Shown: in pieces, positions 1-8,896 of the stretch
Position numbering within the stretch: position 1 is the stretch's first letter
Layout of the letters: each line of letters opens with the position of its first letter
Source of the DNA: a bacterium
GTDB lineage: Bacteria; Bacteroidota; Ignavibacteria; Ignavibacteriales; Ignavibacteriaceae
Assembly: GCA_016716565.1 (NCBI GenBank)
Contig: JADJWC010000002.1
Coordinates: 62,001 to 126,000, forward strand
Reading direction: 5' to 3'
DNA: 64,000 nucleotides
Made by a program: the position numbers and the translations under genes
Notes under the pieces: generated by a model
The model's input: the letters and a program-made list of their open reading frames with translations, nothing else
The model's database searches: none
What the model was told of the DNA's origin: nothing

Positions 1-1152
1 CTGATTTACTTCCCGAAACTTTTCCACTTCGATTGATTTGCTCATTAATTTTTGGTTCATACTTTTCAAAACCATTTGGAAGATTTATTTCCGGCATTTC
101 AAGCAGTTTAATATTTCCTGTTCCGGTAATGTCAATATTCAGAGTCACCGGTTCGTTTGATTTTACAGTTGCAGTATTCAACTTTGCATCGAAACGATAA
201 TCCCCTACTGCACCTTTAAATGAATCCGGTTGTCCTTCAGGTAACGGATCAACCTGGATTTTAACTATGTTGGACTTTGCATTGAATTCATAAATTTCTG
301 ATCTGCCGAACGGATCACCGAAAAAATCATCCCAGATACTTTTACCGCTCCGCTGTTTCTGTATTTGAATCGGCACTGTCAACTCAAGAGGAGTTACTTC
401 AAGAGATCCTGTTTGGGTTGAAAAAGTGCGACTCTTTTAAGAACTCCAACTCTGAACTGTTTTCCATCGACGACTTCAGTTGTAAAGTTGATGTTGCCCG
501 AAGTTTCCAATTCTTCAGCCCAGAAATTCTGATACTGTGGAAGTTTATTCACTCCCATCTGTGAAGCGATATTCAGTCGTGTATAAAGTTTATAGACAAT
601 CGTTATCTGTTCACCTTTGAACGCTCTTGTTTTATCAACGCTCGCTCTGATATATAAATTTTTAGAAATCTCAGACTCAGAAATTTCAGAATCATTTTGC
701 TGCTTCTGCTTGGGCTTATCCTGACCTTTGACTACTGATATTTTAATCGGATTTGATTTGTAAGTAGTTCCTTCCTGTTCAATACTTGCTGAACCAATCG
801 TAAAATTGCCAACACTTTTTGGCTGGACTACAAAACTATAACTCAACGAAGCAGATTGAGCACCATTAATAATCTGAATACTTGTTGATTGGTTGGGACC
901 GGACAGAATCAAAAAATTTTCAAATGATGGTGGAGAAAACTTTGCCAGATTATTTATGCTTTTACCAGAAAAAGTAAACGTTACCTGAAATCTTTCATTA
1001 TCAGCAACGGTAGTTTCGTTAACCGAAGCGGTAAATTCCTGAGCAAAGCTTTGAGAAAGCAGGCCAAGAAAAAAGATAAAAGTAAAAAGTATCGAGCGAA
1101 CTGCGCTTTCAATTTTGACTTTTGACTTTTGACTTTTGACTTTTTTTATCAC
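1..1152 (-). CDS. batD: BatD-like membrane/periplasmic protein, frameshifted and cut by window edge
   Basis: Last visible gene of the MoxR/Bat operon. It begins at a GTG that overlaps the batC stop (GTGA), has a basic N-terminus, a signal peptide ending near SQSFAQ, then BatD-type beta-sandwich repeats. The reading frame stops at 394-396, but reading on from 414 in the next frame gives an uninterrupted BatD sequence to base 1 (TGSLEVTPLELTVPIQIQ, later DITGTGNIKLLEMP, both typical of the family). Restoring one A in the run at 412-414 gives QPKTGSLEV, joining the halves. BatD is thought to scaffold the BatA/BatB VWA proteins at the inner membrane. Four copies of a 7-base repeat lie between the start and the signal peptide. 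The C-terminal part lies outside the window. Family assignment is firm; whether the break is real is not known. Confidence 0.85.
1113..1140. repeat. Four tandem 7-bp units inside the 5' end of batD
   Basis: TTTTGAC on the plus strand is repeated four times exactly (GTCAAAA in the coding sense), then a run of T. It encodes the KSQKSKV segment between the GTG start and the signal peptide. Seven is not a multiple of three, so any change of copy number would shift the frame. Confidence 0.9.
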
Positions 1153-1871
1153 CAGTCTTTCTCCGTTTTAACACGCTGTCCACGTACTTTTCTTAATTGC
1201 TTTTGCAGATCCTTTTCATTCTCTTTTAATGCATTTAAAATCTTTTCGGCTTCCTGTTTGGTAAGTTCCTGCTCTTTTTGCTGTTGAGATTGCTGCTGTT
1301 GTTGCTGCTCCTGATTTTGCTGTTCTTGTTGATTCTGCTGCTGATCTTGTTTCTGTTGATCCTGATTCTGTTGATCTTGTTTTTGCTGCTGGTCTTTATT
1401 CTGCTCGTTCTGTTGATTCTGCTGCTGCTGCTGATCAGGATTCTTTAACATTTCTAAAGCATAAGAGAGATTGTATTTTGTCTCTTGATCATTCGGATTT
1501 AGTTTCAGCGCTTCTTTGTAAGCACCAATACTCTCTTTTATTTTTTGTGATTTGAGCAGTGAGTTGCCAACATTATGAAATATCTTTGCTCTGTCCTGAT
1601 CATTCCTCGCATTTACTAGCGCAGACTGAAAAGATTTTATCGCATCTTCATATCTCTCCTGTTTATACAATGCATCTCCGAGATTAAATTTAGCCTCAAA
1701 ACTTTCGGGAGCTGATTCAGTACCTTTCTTAAAATTTACTTCAGCATCTGTGAATTTTTTTTCATTGTATAAATCAACACCTTCATTAATTAATCCTCTG
1801 GTAGATTGAGCAAAGGTAAACGTTGTGAAGAATATTATAATCAGTAATGAAAAATTTATTAGTATTCTCAT
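1149..1871 (-). CDS. batC: BatC-like TPR protein with glutamine-rich tail
   Basis: 240 residues: signal peptide ending at FAQ, three to four TPR units (about residues 25-140, for example YEDAIKSFQSALVNARND and GAYKEALKLNPNDQ), then a long low-complexity Q/N/K stretch (about 148-205) and a charged C-terminus. Its start overlaps the batB stop by 4 bases and its stop overlaps the batD start by 4 bases, so translation is probably coupled. BatC/BatE TPR proteins are periplasmic partners of the VWA proteins in Bacteroidota Bat operons. The Q-rich segment is encoded by imperfect CAG/CAA repeats (about 1270-1440) and is likely a flexible linker. The symbol follows order and domain type; BatC and BatE are hard to separate by eye. 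Confidence 0.8.
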   Translation of the reverse strand: MRILINFSLLIIIFFTTFTFAQSTRGLINEGVDLYNEKKFTDAEVNFKKGTESAPESFEAKFNLGDALYKQERYEDAIKSFQSALVNARNDQDRAKIFHNVGNSLLKSQKIKESIGAYKEALKLNPNDQETKYNLSYALEMLKNPDQQQQQNQQNEQNKDQQQKQDQQNQDQQKQDQQQNQQEQQNQEQQQQQQSQQQKEQELTKQEAEKILNALKENEKDLQKQLRKVRGQRVKTEKDW

Positions 1872-2908
1872 TGTTCCAATCCTAATTTCTTATTTAATCT
1901 TGCATACAATGGTGATTTTTTCTCCGATATAAATAATTCCAATAACAATAGTATTAACGCCGGAATCAAAAAATAATAGAATCGATCTTCGTAGTCAGTG
2001 ACTTTTTTAACACCAAACTCAGTCTGCTCCAATTCAGATAATTCAGTGTAAATTTTATCAAGATAATCCTCATAATTTGTTCCCCGATAATATTGACCAT
2101 TACCATCGTAAGCAATTTTCTTCAGTACATCTTCGTCCAACCTGGTAAGTACTGTGTTCCCGGTGCCATCTTTTTTAAATCCAACTAACTGACTTCTATT
2201 GTTGTAGATAGGAATTGGAACTCCCGCTTGCGAACCAAGTCCGATAGTAAAAATCTTTATATCTCTTGATACTGCATTCTCAACAGCTTTCTGCACATCA
2301 CCTTCGTGGTCCTCTCCATCAGTGATAGTGATGATAACTTTTTGGGTACTCAATGTATCAAAGGATGCAGTTGCAAGATTTATAGCTGCTGCAATTGCAG
2401 TTCCCTGTGTCGGTACGGAATTTACATCAACCGCTGAAAGAAAAAGATTAGCTGCGGAATAATCAGTAGTCAGCGGAATCTGGACATAAGCTTGTCCGGC
2501 AAAAATAATTAATCCGATCCTGTCCCCTCGAAGTTTATTTATAAGATTTGAAATCTGATACTTTGCTTTCTCCAGCCTATTAGGTTTAATATCCTCAGCG
2601 AGCATACTATTTGAAACGTCCAGTAAAATAAAGACATCAATGCCAGTTTGCTTAACTTCCTGCATCTTTGTTCCGACTTGAGGATTAGCTGCAGCAAATA
2701 TGAGACAAGCTAAAGCTAATAGTATCAAAACAAACTTAGCCCATCTCTTTAGATTGCTATCAGTCGGGAATAAAGTTTTATGTAATTCCTTATCCGCAAA
2801 ATTTTGAAGAAGTTTTTTTCTGTTTTTGCCAGCATACCAGAAAACTGCAACTAGAACTGGCAGCAGATAAAGTAAATTTAAATATTCAGGATGTGCAAAA
2901 CGGAACAT
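1868..2908 (-). CDS. batB: BatB, VWA-domain inner-membrane protein
   Basis: 346 residues with two N-terminal hydrophobic segments (about 10-25 and 57-74), a VWA domain with an intact MIDAS (D97-V-S-N-S101, then the conserved MLAEDIKPNR segment), a downstream TDGEDHEGD loop, and a C-terminal transmembrane helix (about 312-328). This is the classic BatA/BatB layout. The metal-dependent VWA domain is expected to face the periplasm and bind partner proteins such as BatD or BatC. It lies 3 bases downstream of batA and overlaps batC by 4 bases. The call as BatB rather than BatA rests on gene order. Confidence 0.87.
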   Translation of the reverse strand: MFRFAHPEYLNLLYLLPVLVAVFWYAGKNRKKLLQNFADKELHKTLFPTDSNLKRWAKFVLILLALACLIFAAANPQVGTKMQEVKQTGIDVFILLDVSNSMLAEDIKPNRLEKAKYQISNLINKLRGDRIGLIIFAGQAYVQIPLTTDYSAANLFLSAVDVNSVPTQGTAIAAAINLATASFDTLSTQKVIITITDGEDHEGDVQKAVENAVSRDIKIFTIGLGSQAGVPIPIYNNRSQLVGFKKDGTGNTVLTRLDEDVLKKIAYDGNGQYYRGTNYEDYLDKIYTELSELEQTEFGVKKVTDYEDRFYYFLIPALILLLLELFISEKKSPLYARLNKKLGLEQ

Positions 2909-2911
2909 GAT

Positions 2912-3907
2912 TTACGGCAGCTTTCTAAAAATAGTTCGTGATAATCCGAGTTCTACTAGTAAAAGTAATAAACCACCCCAAAGCCAGCTATGATACTTTT
3001 CACTGGCATTTTTATAAGAAGTGATTTCAATTTTTGTTTTTTCGAGCTTATCTATTTTTTCATAAATCTCAGCCAGTGCGCGGTTATTAGTCGCACGGAA
3101 ATATTGTCCACCTGTTATGCTAGCAATTTCTTTTAATAAAGTTTCATCAATTTCAACTGGAACCATTTGGTACCTAATTCCAAAAGGTGTTTGAACCGGA
3201 TACGGAGCTTCGCCTCTTGTTCCAACTCCGATGGTATAAATTCTTATTCCAAAAGCTTTAGCAATGTCTGCAGCACTTCTCGGATCAACTTCGCCGGCAT
3301 TGTTAACGCCATCAGTGAGAAGAATAATAATTCTGCTTTTTGCATCACTTTCTTTTAGTCTGTTTACACCGTTCGCAATTCCATTTCCAATTGCAGTTCC
3401 GTCTTCAATCATTCCAGTCCGGATATCGAGCAACAGATTCCTCATAACATTATAATCAATTGTCAAAGGACATTGTGTAAAAGCTTCTCTTGAAAAAATA
3501 ACAAGACCAATTCGGTCGGATGTTCTTCCCTGAACAAATTCATCGATCACATTTTTTGCTGCTTCCAATCGATTCGGTTTAAAATCTTCCGCAAGCATGC
3601 TTCCTGATATGTCAAGAACCATCGCGATATCAATTCCTTCAGTCACAACATTCTCACCGGATGTAAAACTTTGCGGTCGTGCAAGAGCTATAATCAATAA
3701 TCCGACTGCAATCAATCTGACTACAAAAGGAACGTGTCTGAATCTCTCACGCAAAGTTGTAGGAACATCTTTAAAAATATTTAATGATGAATATTTGACG
3801 GACGATTGTACTTTCATTCCTTTAAAAATATACCAGGCAATTAGCAAAGGGATAATCAGAAGAAAATACAAAACCCACGGATACGCAAAAGTAATTCTGT
3901 CAAACAT
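2912..3907 (-). CDS. batA: BatA, VWA-domain inner-membrane protein
   Basis: About 331 residues from the ATG at 3905-3907, chosen because AAGAGG sits at 3914-3919 just upstream and MFDRITFAYPW resembles family N-termini; a start nine codons earlier (3934) is possible but would overlap the upstream gene more. It has N-terminal membrane helices (about 10-28 and 61-77), a VWA domain with an intact MIDAS (D99-I-S-G-S103), LTDGVNNAGEVDP further on, and a C-terminal helix. It is paired with batB directly downstream. Known BatA-type proteins belong to the MoxR-AAA/VWA systems thought to act as chaperones or in envelope stress tolerance; the client here is unknown. Confidence 0.87.
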   Translation of the reverse strand: MFDRITFAYPWVLYFLLIIPLLIAWYIFKGMKVQSSVKYSSLNIFKDVPTTLRERFRHVPFVVRLIAVGLLIIALARPQSFTSGENVVTEGIDIAMVLDISGSMLAEDFKPNRLEAAKNVIDEFVQGRTSDRIGLVIFSREAFTQCPLTIDYNVMRNLLLDIRTGMIEDGTAIGNGIANGVNRLKESDAKSRIIILLTDGVNNAGEVDPRSAADIAKAFGIRIYTIGVGTRGEAPYPVQTPFGIRYQMVPVEIDETLLKEIASITGGQYFRATNNRALAEIYEKIDKLEKTKIEITSYKNASEKYHSWLWGGLLLLLVELGLSRTIFRKLP

Positions 3908-4850
3908 TCTGGACCTCTTCTTCGACAACTGCACTTTCCTTTAGAATAGTTTGAGTTACAATTTCTTTTGCTTGCTTCATCATCGTTTCATTAACTGAAG
4001 GCATCGGCTGGAATTTTGCGAACTTAACGAGATCTGCATTATTCAAAAACTCATTTGTGATGCTTAAAATATTTTTGGCTGAAGGAACTCTTTTAAGCTT
4101 TTGCATTTGTTCTGAAGTCGTTAGCTCCAGTGCAGGCAGTTTGAATCGTTCTTCAAAATATCCGCGGATGATACCAGTGATGTTTGAATGATACTCTTTC
4201 ACTCTGCCTTTCTGCCACAGTTGCTCTCTTTCAAGATTATCCAATGCACTTAATGCTCTTACGTGTGCAGGAATTTTTATAATTTTTTTAATTACTGGTT
4301 GCTCAGCTTTTTTCTTTTTATATCTTCTGTAGAGATAGTATGCAACTGCCAGCACAACCAGGACAATAATCGCAATCAACAAAATAAATTTCCAGTCAAG
4401 TGGAATTGTTAGTGGCTCTTTTACGTCTTTAATTTCTGCCTGCTGATCGACCTGAACTGTATGAACCGTAAATGTAACAGGATTTGAAAGCACAACTTTT
4501 ACGTCATTACTTCCCTTTGTCTTATATTGAACTGCAATGGGCGGGAGTGTAATCACTGCAGAATCGTAATAAGAAATTGTGTAACCAAAAGTTGATGATT
4601 TTATATTCTCATCCTCTTTTTTTTGTGTTGGGATTTCTTTTAAAATCTCAACTTGTTTTAAAGAATCCCTGAAGAATGGATTTATTATCTCAATATCCTT
4701 TTCTGCTCTGATTTCCAATGTGTAATTGATATAATCGCCAACAAGGTAATCGCTTGAATCCACTGAAGCAAGTGCTGATATTGATTGTGCCGATAAATTG
4801 ATACTCAGCAAGAACAGGATAATGAAATATTTTACCGAAGCATTTACCAT
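3900..4850 (-). CDS. BatD-like/DUF4381-like membrane-anchored protein of the Bat operon
   Basis: 316 residues: signal peptide ending near SAQ (22), a periplasmic beta-sandwich (about 25-135) resembling the BatD N-terminal domain, one transmembrane helix at 154-174 (WKFILLIAIIVLVVLAVAYY), a basic stop-transfer RRYKKKK, and a cytoplasmic helical domain (about 190-300) with LELTTSEQ and FAKFQPMPS, as in DUF4381-type proteins. It sits between the DUF58 gene (7-base overlap upstream) and batA (8-base overlap downstream), the usual place of this component in Bacteroidota Bat operons. No catalytic residues are visible; a scaffold linking the membrane VWA proteins to cytoplasmic MoxR/DUF58 is a reasonable inference. 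Confidence 0.7.
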   Translation of the reverse strand: MVNASVKYFIILFLLSINLSAQSISALASVDSSDYLVGDYINYTLEIRAEKDIEIINPFFRDSLKQVEILKEIPTQKKEDENIKSSTFGYTISYYDSAVITLPPIAVQYKTKGSNDVKVVLSNPVTFTVHTVQVDQQAEIKDVKEPLTIPLDWKFILLIAIIVLVVLAVAYYLYRRYKKKKAEQPVIKKIIKIPAHVRALSALDNLEREQLWQKGRVKEYHSNITGIIRGYFEERFKLPALELTTSEQMQKLKRVPSAKNILSITNEFLNNADLVKFAKFQPMPSVNETMMKQAKEIVTQTILKESAVVEEEVQNV

Positions 4851-5719
4851 CTTCTCTCGCGCATCCTGAAAAAGTTTATCAGTGGAGCTATATAATTTTC
4901 TCCGGCCTGAACATATACACTGTCTAGTCTGCTTGTAATAAACAATGATCTTCGTTTTGTTTGAATTTCCTGTCTTCTTTTCCGAAGTGCTGCCTGCACA
5001 CCTTGGCTGCTTGTATCAATCCATCGTTCTTCATTTGTTTCTGCATCCGTCAATTTGATTAATCCGATCTTTGGAATTTCAGATTCTCGTCTGTCATCCA
5101 GAACGATTCCGATAAGATCATGTTTCTTTCCAACAACCCGAAGGATTTTTTCATAACCTTCATCCATAAAATCTGAAAGCAAAAAAACTATCGAGCGTTT
5201 TTTAATTGCTCCGTTCATAAACTCAAGTGCTGAACGTAGATTCGTTTTATTTCCTTCAGGTTCGAATGAGAGTACATCACGCACAATTCTTAATACATGA
5301 GAATTTCCTTTTCGCGGTGGAACAAATTTTTCAACTTTATCAGTAAAAAGTATCAAGCCAACTTTATCATTATTTTTTAAAGCAGAGAAAGCGAGAATTG
5401 CGCTGAGTTCTGCTGCGACACGTTGTTTTGTTTTCGAGAGTGAGCCAAACATCTGAGATCCGCTGAGATCAACCATTAAAATAACTGTGAGTTCTCTTTC
5501 TTCCTCAAATATTTTTATGAATGGATGTCCAAATCGTGCGGTAACATTCCAATCAATATTTCTGATGTCGTCACCAAATTGATATTCACGAACTTCAGAA
5601 AATTCCATTCCTCTTCCTTTAAACACAGAATGATATTCACCAGAAAAAACCTGGTTGACAAGTCCTTTAGTACGAATTTCAATTTGTCTTACTTGTTTTA
5701 ATAATTCTTTAGTTAACAT
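4844..5719 (-). CDS. DUF58 (VWA-like) protein of the MoxR/Bat operon
   Basis: 291 residues with no signal peptide, so cytoplasmic. The DUF58 signature is clear: GRGMEFSEVREYQFGDD (36-51), RNIDWNVTAR, then a VWA-like fold with D84-L-S-G-S88 and, later, FLLSDFMDEGYE. DUF58 proteins almost always follow a MoxR-type AAA ATPase gene and are thought to be its partner or substrate adaptor. AAGGA lies about 9 bases before the ATG. The C-terminus overlaps the next gene by 7 bases, which supports one operon from moxR to batD. Identification is solid; the biochemical role in this family is poorly known. Confidence 0.88.
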   Translation of the reverse strand: MLTKELLKQVRQIEIRTKGLVNQVFSGEYHSVFKGRGMEFSEVREYQFGDDIRNIDWNVTARFGHPFIKIFEEERELTVILMVDLSGSQMFGSLSKTKQRVAAELSAILAFSALKNNDKVGLILFTDKVEKFVPPRKGNSHVLRIVRDVLSFEPEGNKTNLRSALEFMNGAIKKRSIVFLLSDFMDEGYEKILRVVGKKHDLIGIVLDDRRESEIPKIGLIKLTDAETNEERWIDTSSQGVQAALRKRRQEIQTKRRSLFITSRLDSVYVQAGENYIAPLINFFRMRERRW

Positions 5720-5769
5720 TTGACTGCATCCTTATCCATCTTCCATTTGCCATCAGACATTTTCCATCA

Positions 5770-6753
5770 TTACGGTACTTCCACTTTATTCAATATTTCA
5801 CTTATGATTGATTCAGAAGTTATTTCTTCAGCTTCAGCTTCATAAGTAACTGCGACTCTGTGTCTCATAACATCGTAGCAAATCGCACGAACATCTTCAG
5901 GAATAACGTAACCTCTTCTTTTAATAAATGCCATCGCCTTCGCACCAAGTGCAAGATTTATGGAAGCCCTCGGTGATGCACCGTAACTAATTAATTCAGT
6001 TAATTTTTCAAGTCCGAATTCTTTCGGTTTGCGTGTTGCAAAAACAATATCCAGGATATACTTCTCAATTTTTTCATCGATGTAAACTTCATGGATAAGC
6101 TGCCTGCCTTTTAAAATATCTGCGGGAGTGATAACAGGATTCGGAGTTCCCATAGTTTCATTGATATTATGCCTCATTATTTCAAGTTCTTCTTTTCTGT
6201 TTGGATATGTAATCTTCACTTTAAGCATGAACCTGTCAACCTGAGCTTCGGGCAGCGGATAAGTTCCTTCCTGTTCAATTGGATTTTGTGTTGCTAAAAC
6301 AAGAAATGGTTCATCAAGTTTAAAAGTTTGCTCACCAATGGTTACCTGTCGTTCCTGCATTGCTTCAAGCAAAGCACTTTGCACTTTTGCAGGTGCACGG
6401 TTTATTTCATCAGCAAGAATAAAATTTGAAAAGATTGGTCCTTTACGGATAAAGAAATTTCCATCACGCTGATTATAAATCTGAGTTCCAATTAAATCTG
6501 CGGGAAGCAAATCAGGTGTAAATTGTATTCGCTGAAACTTTGCTTTCATTGCTGATGCAAGAGTTTTAATCGCGAGAGTTTTTGCAAGTCCTGGAACACC
6601 TTCAAGAAGGATGTGCCCGTTTCCCAGCAAACCAACTACAAGTCTTTCAACCATTTCTTTCTGACCGACAATAACTTTTCCGATTTCAGAAAAAAGCAAA
6701 TCTATGAAAGCACTTTCCTGCTTTATTTTTTCGTTCAACTGAGCAATATCCAC
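5770..6753 (-). CDS. MoxR-family AAA+ ATPase
   Basis: 327 residues, the usual length for MoxR. The AAA_3 core has Walker A GVPGLAKT (52-59), Walker B ILADEIN (112-118), sensor-1 region LATQNPIEQEGTYPLPEAQ and an arginine-finger-like DRFM, followed by the AAA lid (about 240-327). The start is a GTG with AAGAGG about 6 bases upstream. It is the first gene of a seven-gene minus-strand operon (moxR, DUF58, BatD-like, batA, batB, batC, batD), the gene order called the Bat (Bacteroides aerotolerance) operon. Such ATPases are believed to act as chaperones for VWA-protein complexes. Confidence 0.93.
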   Translation of the reverse strand: MDIAQLNEKIKQESAFIDLLFSEIGKVIVGQKEMVERLVVGLLGNGHILLEGVPGLAKTLAIKTLASAMKAKFQRIQFTPDLLPADLIGTQIYNQRDGNFFIRKGPIFSNFILADEINRAPAKVQSALLEAMQERQVTIGEQTFKLDEPFLVLATQNPIEQEGTYPLPEAQVDRFMLKVKITYPNRKEELEIMRHNINETMGTPNPVITPADILKGRQLIHEVYIDEKIEKYILDIVFATRKPKEFGLEKLTELISYGASPRASINLALGAKAMAFIKRRGYVIPEDVRAICYDVMRHRVAVTYEAEAEEITSESIISEILNKVEVP

Positions 6754-6962
6754 TGTAAACCTCTTAATTATTAAATAGTGTGAAAAATTAAGGAAATAAA
6801 AATGAATGATTAGACGGGGGCAAACTTATAAATGTTGCGTTTTTTAATCAAGAAATTACACTGTGACCAATAATTATTGACCTAATTACCAAATGTAGAT
6901 CCATCGGACTAAATGCCGTTCGGACAGGTAGTCTAAACAACAATATAATTAAATTTGCAGAG
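6754..6962. promoter_or_regulatory. Divergent promoter region between moxR and the propeller protein gene
   Basis: AT-rich, 209 bases between divergent genes, so it must hold at least two promoters. TAAATTTG at 6950-6957 fits the Bacteroidota -7 pattern TAnnTTTG for the plus-strand gene, but lies only 5 bases before the ATG, which would imply an almost leaderless transcript. No convincing -33 TTTG at the right spacing was found, so the call is weak. Confidence 0.35.
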
Positions 6963-8792
6963 ATGAAAATTATTATATCAATATTGTTACTTGGTTTGCG
7001 TTTAAGCTTTGCGCAGGTAAATCAGATTGCGGTCATCAGCAATCCTGAAATCGGTCCGCAAAGTAATGCTATGAATCTCATCGATGTTGTCGAAGATATT
7101 AATAAAAAGCAAGACATAGTTCAGGTTGTAGTAATCGGTAACATAACTTCGAGTGGGAAGATTGATGAATTTATCTGGGCACAGGAAATTCTTGAAGCTT
7201 TAACTGTCCCCTATTTTGTTGTTGGTGGAGAAAATGATTATCTCCTCAGTGAAGGGAAAGGCTTTGAGATTTCCTTGTTCTGGGGTGACGATAAACAGAT
7301 CGTAGTTGGCAAAAACATTTCGCTGGTTGGACTTAATACTATGCTAACGACATATTCAAATAAAAAATATATCACTGCTGAATTATTGTCCTGGCTAGAT
7401 GAAAAACTAAATTCATCTCAAGTTTCAAAATTAATGACCTTCTCGTATTTCCCTCTGCAAAGTGCAATAAACAGCAACCAGTTTTTTGAAAAGACATTGA
7501 ATATGAGAATATTTTCTTTTGTTGGGAAAGAGGATAAATCTTTCAGCAATAAATCAATGTTAGAAGGATTATACTTAAACAGGAAGGAAGGTTGGGGTTA
7601 TTTACTGGTTTCAACTAATAAGGATTCAATCCATATTAAAAAGATTCTCAGTGAAGACATTAAGAAAAAAGTGAAGCCTGAAATTGTAAGATCAATTTTC
7701 TCCAAATCACTACTTCGTGAATCAAAAGAACCAGTTCGTTTTGGCTCTGCAGGAAGTAAAATCTGGTCATTCAATAAAAATAAAACTACAATAACTTCCT
7801 CTGTGAATGATTCAAAAAACATTTATAGTGTATCAAAAAATGGATTAGTTCTCTGTCTTGATTATTCAGGAAGGGAGATTTGGCACTTTGAATCAAATGA
7901 AAAAATAAGCAATCAACCGGACATCGAAAGTGATTTGTTAGTTATTGCCTCTGATGATGGAGATATAATCACTTTAAATAAAAACAGCGGCAGTCCAAAT
8001 CAGATAATAGGTATTGGAGAAGAAATTACTTCGGGGATTTCTGTTATCGATTTAGAAGAGCAAAGCACGATTGTTAAAAGTGTGATCGTCGGGACAGTTT
8101 ACGGAAATCTTTATTGCTATGAACTGTTTTCACTCGATCCTATCTGGGTAGAACATATTTCGGAAATGAGCTCCGATATAAGCATTGCATCTTTGATTAT
8201 ATCTTCAGATAATAAAATTTTCTTTTATGATAACCTTGGAACTGTTTACTGCCGTAGTGCAAACAATGGATTGTTAATCTGGAAAATTGAAGCTGCGAAA
8301 GCTGGATGGAGAATTGGTGGAAAATCAAAGTTGACAAACCAAAACAAGATGTTTATAAAATACAAGGATTTATTTCTGATTGATGATTCAGGTAATCTCT
8401 ATTGTGTTGATGCACTCCTTGGGATGGTAAAGTGGGATATCAAAAACATTTTTGCAAATGGAATAATAAGAACAAACAAGAAGCAGGAGTTGCTTTTTCC
8501 CACTGCAAAAAATAAGATTGTCGCTGTTTCCACCAAACTTGGAAAAGTAACAAGTGAAATTGAACTTCCCGTTGACAAGGGCAATGAATCAATAACTGAT
8601 TTGCTAGTTATTAAAGAGAATATATTTGTCAGTTTTAGTGATGGATGGGTATATAGAATAAAACCAAAATTAAAAGCAGAAAAATTTTTCCGTGGTGGTT
8701 TGGCACCGGTAATTTCTCTTACAGAAATAAATTGGAATTGTCTCGTCACTGATTATGACGGGAGACTTACACTGTTGAGATTATCTCCTTAA
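6963..8792 (+). CDS. Secreted protein: degenerate metallophosphoesterase domain plus PQQ-like beta-propeller
   Basis: 609 residues with a signal peptide (1-18, ending SFAQ). Residues about 20-200 follow the calcineurin-phosphoesterase pattern, yet the metal-ligand positions are altered: VISNPEIG (24-31) where active enzymes have D-x-H, VVIGNITSSG (57-65) where they have GD, and VVGGENDYL (86-94) where they have GNHD. Residues about 265-609 are a PQQ/WD-like propeller with repeated blades (ENGLVLCLDYSGREIWHFE-type, GTVYGNLYCYEL, DSGNLYCVDALLGMVKWDI). Such propellers usually bind proteins or sugars, and here the phosphoesterase is probably non-catalytic. No operon partner is evident; the next gene starts about 100 bases on. 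The fold reading is by motif only. Confidence 0.65.
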   Translation: MKIIISILLLGLRLSFAQVNQIAVISNPEIGPQSNAMNLIDVVEDINKKQDIVQVVVIGNITSSGKIDEFIWAQEILEALTVPYFVVGGENDYLLSEGKGFEISLFWGDDKQIVVGKNISLVGLNTMLTTYSNKKYITAELLSWLDEKLNSSQVSKLMTFSYFPLQSAINSNQFFEKTLNMRIFSFVGKEDKSFSNKSMLEGLYLNRKEGWGYLLVSTNKDSIHIKKILSEDIKKKVKPEIVRSIFSKSLLRESKEPVRFGSAGSKIWSFNKNKTTITSSVNDSKNIYSVSKNGLVLCLDYSGREIWHFESNEKISNQPDIESDLLVIASDDGDIITLNKNSGSPNQIIGIGEEITSGISVIDLEEQSTIVKSVIVGTVYGNLYCYELFSLDPIWVEHISEMSSDISIASLIISSDNKIFFYDNLGTVYCRSANNGLLIWKIEAAKAGWRIGGKSKLTNQNKMFIKYKDLFLIDDSGNLYCVDALLGMVKWDIKNIFANGIIRTNKKQELLFPTAKNKIVAVSTKLGKVTSEIELPVDKGNESITDLLVIKENIFVSFSDGWVYRIKPKLKAEKFFRGGLAPVISLTEINWNCLVTDYDGRLTLLRLSP

Positions 8793-8896
8793 TCTTCTAT
8801 TTGTGAGGCTTATTGCGTATAGTGATGAGGAATAGTCTTTTACCACTAAGACACTCAGGTCACTAAGATACACATAGAAAATTTTATTAATATTTT

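Noticed and set aside
405..420. Programmed -1 frameshift in batD
   Set aside because: CCCAAAC resembles a slippery heptamer, but the codons there (CAA CCC AAA CAG) are out of the phase a heptamer needs, and no downstream hairpin was seen.
1270..1440. Phase-variable repeat in batC
   Set aside because: The glutamine codons repeat in threes, so length changes would keep the frame.
6950..6957. Strong Bacteroidota promoter at the start of the propeller gene
   Set aside because: TAAATTTG matches TAnnTTTG but sits only 5 bases before the ATG and lacks a -33 partner; kept only as a weak note.
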